Source: Dyella psychrodurans
GTDB lineage: Bacteria > Pseudomonadota > Gammaproteobacteria > Xanthomonadales > Rhodanobacteraceae
Direction of reading: 5' to 3'
Length of the DNA stretch: 44,970 nt
NCBI RefSeq assembly: GCF_003363265.1
Contig: NZ_QRBF01000013.1
Span: 1 to 44,970 of the forward strand
Shown piece after piece: positions 42,568 to 44,970 of this stretch. Position 1 is the first letter of the stretch. The number at the start of each line of letters is the position of its first letter. Position numbers and translations under genes: made by a program. The notes under the pieces were generated by a model, which worked only from the letters and a program-made list of their open reading frames with translations, made no database searches and had not been told where the DNA came from.

Positions 42568-42798
42568 ATGACAACCAACCATTTCAGCTTTCGAACGCAG
42601 CAGCAAACGCCGTAAGGGCTATCCTTCCGAGCAGCGGGTCAAGAAAGGCGATCGCGTCGTGCACGGCGGCAAGGAGTTGTTTCGAGAAACTTGGCCGCAA
42701 CGATCCATGCCCCTGCGGTTCCGCGAGGTTGTTTCAAGAACTGTTGCATGCGAACCGGCAAGTTCGATGGCGCCGGACGCCATTACTACGTGAGATAG
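42568..42798 (+). pseudogene. Frameshifted SEC-C motif protein gene
   Basis: The region has AGGAG upstream of ATG 42568, a stop at 42796-42798 and a terminator right after, but the frame is broken. Coding-like segments in three successive frames read SSKRRKGYPSEQRVKKGDRV, then EKLGRNDPCPCGS, then KNCCMRTGKFDGAGRHYYVR. Joined, they give a small basic protein with the SEC-C zinc motif (CPCGS...CC). At least two one-base insertions are needed, near 42678 and 42727, and a third shift near the start. It was probably a roughly 75-residue metal-binding protein; sequencing error at several sites is the alternative. Confidence 0.7.
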
Positions 42799-42828
42799 CA
42801 AAAGGGCGGCTTCGGCCGCCCTTTTTTT
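42799..42828 (+). terminator. Intrinsic terminator after the SEC-C pseudogene
   Basis: GGGCGGC (42804-42810), TTCG, GCCGCCC (42815-42821), flanked by an A-run and followed by seven T residues. Confidence 0.92.
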
Positions 42829-43036
42829 GGTGATCGGTGATCGCGGTTTTTGCAGCGCGCCGCCTGCTTTGCGCGTCTGGGTCGATGCATCTTCACGTGT
42901 CCTTTACGTGATGTACTTCAAAAGATTACCGTAGATAATGAAGGACGTTGATATGCCCCGGCCGCCGTCCGCAGACAGCGACCGATGCATCATCACACGA
43001 AGGCATTTCCGCTGGCAGCCATGCGGGGAGGCAAGG
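42829..43036 (+). other. Upstream region of the autotransporter-like gene
   Basis: The region contains a 6-bp inverted repeat TCACGT/ACGTGA with a 7-bp spacer near 42893-42911 and an AT-rich GATAAT (42934-42939) that may be a -10 element; no good -35 fits it. GGGGAGGCAAGG precedes the start at 43037. Confidence 0.35.

Positions 43037-44970
<1,934 letters not shown>

Overview
The window is GC-rich chromosomal DNA from a gammaproteobacterium. The combination of a split class II ribonucleotide reductase (NrdJa/NrdJb), a lysine/alanine-rich histone H1-like protein, a PstS-like protein carrying LysM, an XAC0095-like small protein and the order mreCD-mrdA-rodA-mltB-rlpA-dacA-ybeD-lipB-lipA suggests Xanthomonadales, most likely Rhodanobacteraceae (Dyella/Luteibacter/Rhodanobacter type). 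The taxonomic call is inference from gene content; no rRNA or tRNA is present to anchor it.

Region 1 (1-12.6 kb, + strand) is a tightly packed core cluster. mreC, mreD, mrdA (PBP2) and rodA form the elongasome part. They are followed by mltB, rlpA and dacA (periplasmic peptidoglycan processing), a DUF493/YbeD protein, lipB and lipA (lipoate synthesis) and a Prc/Tsp-type S41 protease that ends at a clear intrinsic terminator. Several neighbours overlap by ATGA-type junctions, which suggests translational coupling.

Region 2 (12.6-24.7 kb) holds housekeeping genes on both strands: a DUF4126 membrane protein, then on the minus strand an M1 aminopeptidase, an M17 leucyl aminopeptidase, a YigB-like HAD phosphatase, a PstS-like/LysM fusion and a DegQ-type protease. 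On the plus strand follow nrdJa, a histone H1-like gene and nrdJb. A pair of candidate NrdR boxes spaced exactly 31 bp lies upstream of nrdJa.

Region 3 (24.7-39.4 kb) is accessory and noticeably more AT-rich in places. It carries a winged-helix-like plus nucleoside-deoxyribosyltransferase/TIR-like protein (candidate defence effector), small membrane proteins, two large polytopic membrane proteins, a YdeP-type molybdopterin oxidoreductase, an orphan FtsX/MacB-type permease whose expected start codon is ATA, and a secreted mini-RHS protein with a C-terminal HEXXHXXGXXD metalloprotease-like domain followed by a small lipoprotein (candidate toxin/immunity pair). Short related repeats (GGGTCAGAGT and GCGGGAAAAAGGGG..GGAGT types) lie between these cassettes. 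A direct repeat of the 3' end of a bestrophin gene flanks one 2.2 kb cassette, as expected for insertion at the end of that gene.

Region 4 (39.5-45 kb) has a HELAH-type predicted metallopeptidase, a Sel1-repeat protein, a frameshifted SEC-C motif gene, and the 5' part of an autotransporter-like protein that leaves the window inside a (Pro-Thr)n hexanucleotide tract. No CRISPR array, tRNA, rRNA, integrase or complete insertion sequence was recognised.
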